Of a stretch of DNA of 44,559 nt, positions 42,290 through 44,559 are shown piece after piece. Source of the DNA: an uncultured Pseudomonadota bacterium (GTDB lineage: Bacteria; Pseudomonadota; Gammaproteobacteria; Burkholderiales; Burkholderiaceae); contig CAMLIZ010000016.1 in NCBI GenBank assembly GCA_946480245.1, forward strand, positions 1-44,559. Reading direction: 5' to 3'. How positions within the stretch are numbered: position 1 is the stretch's first letter; each line of letters opens with the position of its first letter. The position numbers and the translations under genes are program-made. The notes under the pieces are model-generated. The model was not told where the DNA came from. It saw only the letters and a list, made by a program, of their open reading frames with translations, and did no database searches.

Positions 42290-44559
42290 ATGGCGCTTGC
42301 CGGCTGTTACCGCGTGGAACGCTCCCCTGCATTGCCTGCTTCGCACATCGGCGAGGCGCCCATCCATCTGCACCAGCAGCCTCCCGGCGTGAACCGCCGC
42401 CAGGCGTTGGGCTTGATGGCCGCATCGATGGCGCTGGCCAACGGCGCCTGCAGCGCGCCGCCGAACGAGCGCATCCTGCCCTATGTGCAGATGCCGGAGG
42501 CGCAAGTGGCCGGCACGCCGCTGTACTACGCCAGCGCGCACGTGCGCGATGGCTACGCCCATGGCGTGCTGATCGGCACGCGCGAGGGCCGACCGATCAA
42601 GATCGAGGGCAACCCCTCGCATCCGTCGAGCCTGGGCGCTACGGACGTGTTCGACCAGGCCTCGGTGCTGCAGCTGTGGGACCCGGACCGCTCGAGCGCC
42701 GTGCGCCAGCGGCTCGGGCATGCGTTGCCGGGCCAGGCGCCGCAGAGCGCGGTGTCGAGCTGGGCGGCATTCGACAGCAGCTGGCGCGCGCGCGCACCGC
42801 GCATCAGCCACGAGGGCGGCGCACGGCTGCGCCTGCTCACGGGCCCCATCACCTCGCCCACCGAGCGCACGCTGATCGCGCAACTGCTGCAGCGCTACCC
42901 GCGCGCACGCTGGCATGTGCACGCACCCTTGCGCGACGAAGCCGCCGCTGCCGGTGCGCGCCTGGCCTTTGGCCGCGAGCTGCAACCGCTGCTGCACCTG
43001 GAGCGCGCGCGCTGCGTGGTGGCACTGGCGGCCGACCCGTTCAGCGAAGGGCCGGGCGCGGTACGCCACGCGATGGCTTGGTCGCAGCGCCGCGCGGCGG
43101 CACGCGTCGACAACACGTTGCCGCAGTTGTTTGCGCTGGAGGCCGCGCCCGGCCTGTTCGGTGCGCGCGCCGACGAACGCCTGGGGCTCACGCCGGCGCA
43201 GATCGAGGCGCTGCTGTGGCGCGTGGCTGCGGGCTGGATCGACGGATTGGACTCGCCTGCAGCGCCTGCAGCACACGCCGATTTCGAGGCTCAGCTGGTG
43301 CAGGCCCTGCGCGCCGCCGGCCCCGACGCACTGGTGCTGGCGGGGCCGGCACTGTCACCGCAGGCGCACGCACTGGTGCATGCGCTGAACCAGCGCCTGG
43401 GTGCCGTGGGCCGCACGCTGGAATGGATCGAGCCGCCGGATGCCGCGCCCGAGGCGGGCAGCATCGGCGAGCTGGTGCAGGCGCTGAACGCCGGCGAGGT
43501 GGACACGCTGGTGATGATCGGCGTGAACCCGGCCTACGACACGCCGGCCGCGCTCGGCTGGCAGGCCGCGCAGGCGCGTGCGGGCAACACGATCCACGCC
43601 GGCTTGTACGTGGACGAGACGGCGCACACCAGCGAGTGGCACCTGCCGCTGTCGCACGACATCGAGCGCTGGGGCGACGCGCTGGCGCACGACGGCAGCG
43701 CCACCCTCCTGCAACCCGCCATCGCACCGCTGTACGACACGCGCTCCACGGCCGAGTTGCTGGCACTGCTGGGCGGCGACAGCGAGCACAGCGGCCACGC
43801 GCTGGTGCGTCGGCAGTGGCAGCCGCGCGGCGGCGCCGACTTCGAGGCCTTCTGGCGCGACAGCCTGCGCCGCGGCGTGGTGCAAGGCTCGGCCTTTGCG
43901 CCGGTGAGCGTGCAGGCCGCAACGCTGCCGCCGCCGCGTGCGCCGTCAGCCGCGGAGCCCGCGCTGCTGGCGCTGTTCGTGGCCGACCCCTCGGTGCACG
44001 ACGGCCGCTATGCCAACAACGGCTGGCTGCAGGAGCTGCCGCGCCCGTTCACCAAGCTCACGTGGGACAACGCCGTCCACATCGCGCCGCGCGATGCAGC
44101 CACCCTGGGCCTGGCGACCGGCGACGTGGTGCAGGCGCAGGCCAATGGCCGCAGCGTGCAAGCGCCCGTGTGGGTGGCCGAGCGCCAGCCCGAAGGCGTG
44201 GCGAGCCTGCCGCTGGGCTATGGCCGCCGGGCAGCGGGGCGTGCTGGCACCGGCGTGGGCTTCGACGCCTACGCGCTGCAGCCGGCGAGCGGCGGCGCCA
44301 CGCCGGTCACCTTGCGTCGCACCGGTGCGCGCCACGACTTCGCGGTGACGCAGCACGAGATCGGCCAGGACGGCCGCGAACTGGCGCGCACGGTCGCGCC
44401 CGGCGAGCACATCGAAGGCGACGACCAGCGCCGCCCCAGCCTGTACCCGGAATACAAGTACCCCGAGCACGCCTGGGCGATGGTGATCGACCTCGACGCC
44501 TGCATCGGCTGCAACGCCTGCACCATCGCCTGCCAGGCCGAGAACAACATCCCGGTGGT
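42290..44559 (+). CDS. actB: Alternative complex III subunit ActB (partial)
   Basis: The frame is open from ATG 42290 to the right edge (756 codons). The N-terminus has a twin-arginine motif (RRQALGL, Arg36-Arg37) with a hydrophobic stretch ending in Cys54, as in the TAT-translocated Mo-oxidoreductase-like subunit. The block ILPYVQMPEAQVAGTPLYY follows, then the molybdopterin-oxidoreductase-like domain, which in ActB lacks molybdenum. Near the edge lies the first [4Fe-4S] ferredoxin motif CIGCNACTIACQAEN (Cys738, 741, 744, 748). The rest, with further Fe-S clusters, is out of view. The N-terminal part before the twin-arginine is short compared with other ActB proteins. It passes electrons from ActA-linked quinol oxidation. 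Confidence 0.93.
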   Translation, partial: MALAGCYRVERSPALPASHIGEAPIHLHQQPPGVNRRQALGLMAASMALANGACSAPPNERILPYVQMPEAQVAGTPLYYASAHVRDGYAHGVLIGTREGRPIKIEGNPSHPSSLGATDVFDQASVLQLWDPDRSSAVRQRLGHALPGQAPQSAVSSWAAFDSSWRARAPRISHEGGARLRLLTGPITSPTERTLIAQLLQRYPRARWHVHAPLRDEAAAAGARLAFGRELQPLLHLERARCVVALAADPFSEGPGAVRHAMAWSQRRAAARVDNTLPQLFALEAAPGLFGARADERLGLTPAQIEALLWRVAAGWIDGLDSPAAPAAHADFEAQLVQALRAAGPDALVLAGPALSPQAHALVHALNQRLGAVGRTLEWIEPPDAAPEAGSIGELVQALNAGEVDTLVMIGVNPAYDTPAALGWQAAQARAGNTIHAGLYVDETAHTSEWHLPLSHDIERWGDALAHDGSATLLQPAIAPLYDTRSTAELLALLGGDSEHSGHALVRRQWQPRGGADFEAFWRDSLRRGVVQGSAFAPVSVQAATLPPPRAPSAAEPALLALFVADPSVHDGRYANNGWLQELPRPFTKLTWDNAVHIAPRDAATLGLATGDVVQAQANGRSVQAPVWVAERQPEGVASLPLGYGRRAAGRAGTGVGFDAYALQPASGGATPVTLRRTGARHDFAVTQHEIGQDGRELARTVAPGEHIEGDDQRRPSLYPEYKYPEHAWAMVIDLDACIGCNACTIACQAENNIPV

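Overview
The window is very GC-rich chromosomal DNA (by eye about 70%, with C/G in most third codon positions), densely coding on both strands. Gene content points to a betaproteobacterium of the order Burkholderiales, of the Leptothrix/Rubrivivax/Rhizobacter/Methylibium type: alternative complex III genes, several UspA genes, DUF5985 genes, a LEPR/DUF4347 giant surface protein and FNR/Anr-type boxes. That placement is inferred from gene content, with no rRNA or marker gene in view. No tRNA, rRNA or CRISPR array was found.

Layout. 1-6371 (minus): a five-gene, closely spaced operon running off the left edge: GNAT acetyltransferase, small unknown protein, tail-collar (Mdp-like) protein, sulfotransferase, and a giant repetitive surface protein with an N-terminal DUF4347 domain. 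6446-10766: small hydrophilic protein, CPA1 antiporter, an AraC remnant, a WYL regulator and a divergent LysE fusion protein with two extra C-terminal domains. 10796-15112 (minus): ABC ATPase, FtsX-type permease and membrane fusion protein, forming one export operon. 15214-19101: COG4315 lipoprotein, then UspA, zinc alcohol dehydrogenase and L,D-transpeptidase. 19227-22955: an accessory patch with visibly lower GC, holding a one-pass membrane protein, an OLD-type ATPase/TOPRIM nuclease, a 139-bp element with inverted ends and a frameshifted gene. 23107-30028: TRIC-type channel, P-type ATPase and UspA on the minus strand, head to head with a second P-type ATPase. 30059-35511: DUF882 protein, thymidine/AMP phosphorylase, then holin-X protein, YqjK-like protein and an acyl-CoA synthetase-GNAT fusion. 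35588-40643: DUF3014 protein, winged-helix plus two DUF5985 membrane proteins, CLC antiporter, Pal-like lipoprotein with a clear terminator, MarR regulator and flavodoxin. 40782-44559: pentaheme ActA, a double PRC-barrel protein and ActB, which runs off the right edge.

How it fits together. Four 14-bp sites of TTGAT-N4-GTCAA type (two exact, two with changes in the first half) lie upstream of the UspA/dehydrogenase genes, the two P-type ATPase units, the thymidine phosphorylase/acyl-CoA synthetase units and the ABC exporter. This suggests a low-oxygen (FNR/Anr) regulon occupying most of the middle of the window, next to respiratory complex genes. The least described parts are the left-hand surface-protein operon, the LysE triple fusion and the OLD-nuclease patch.
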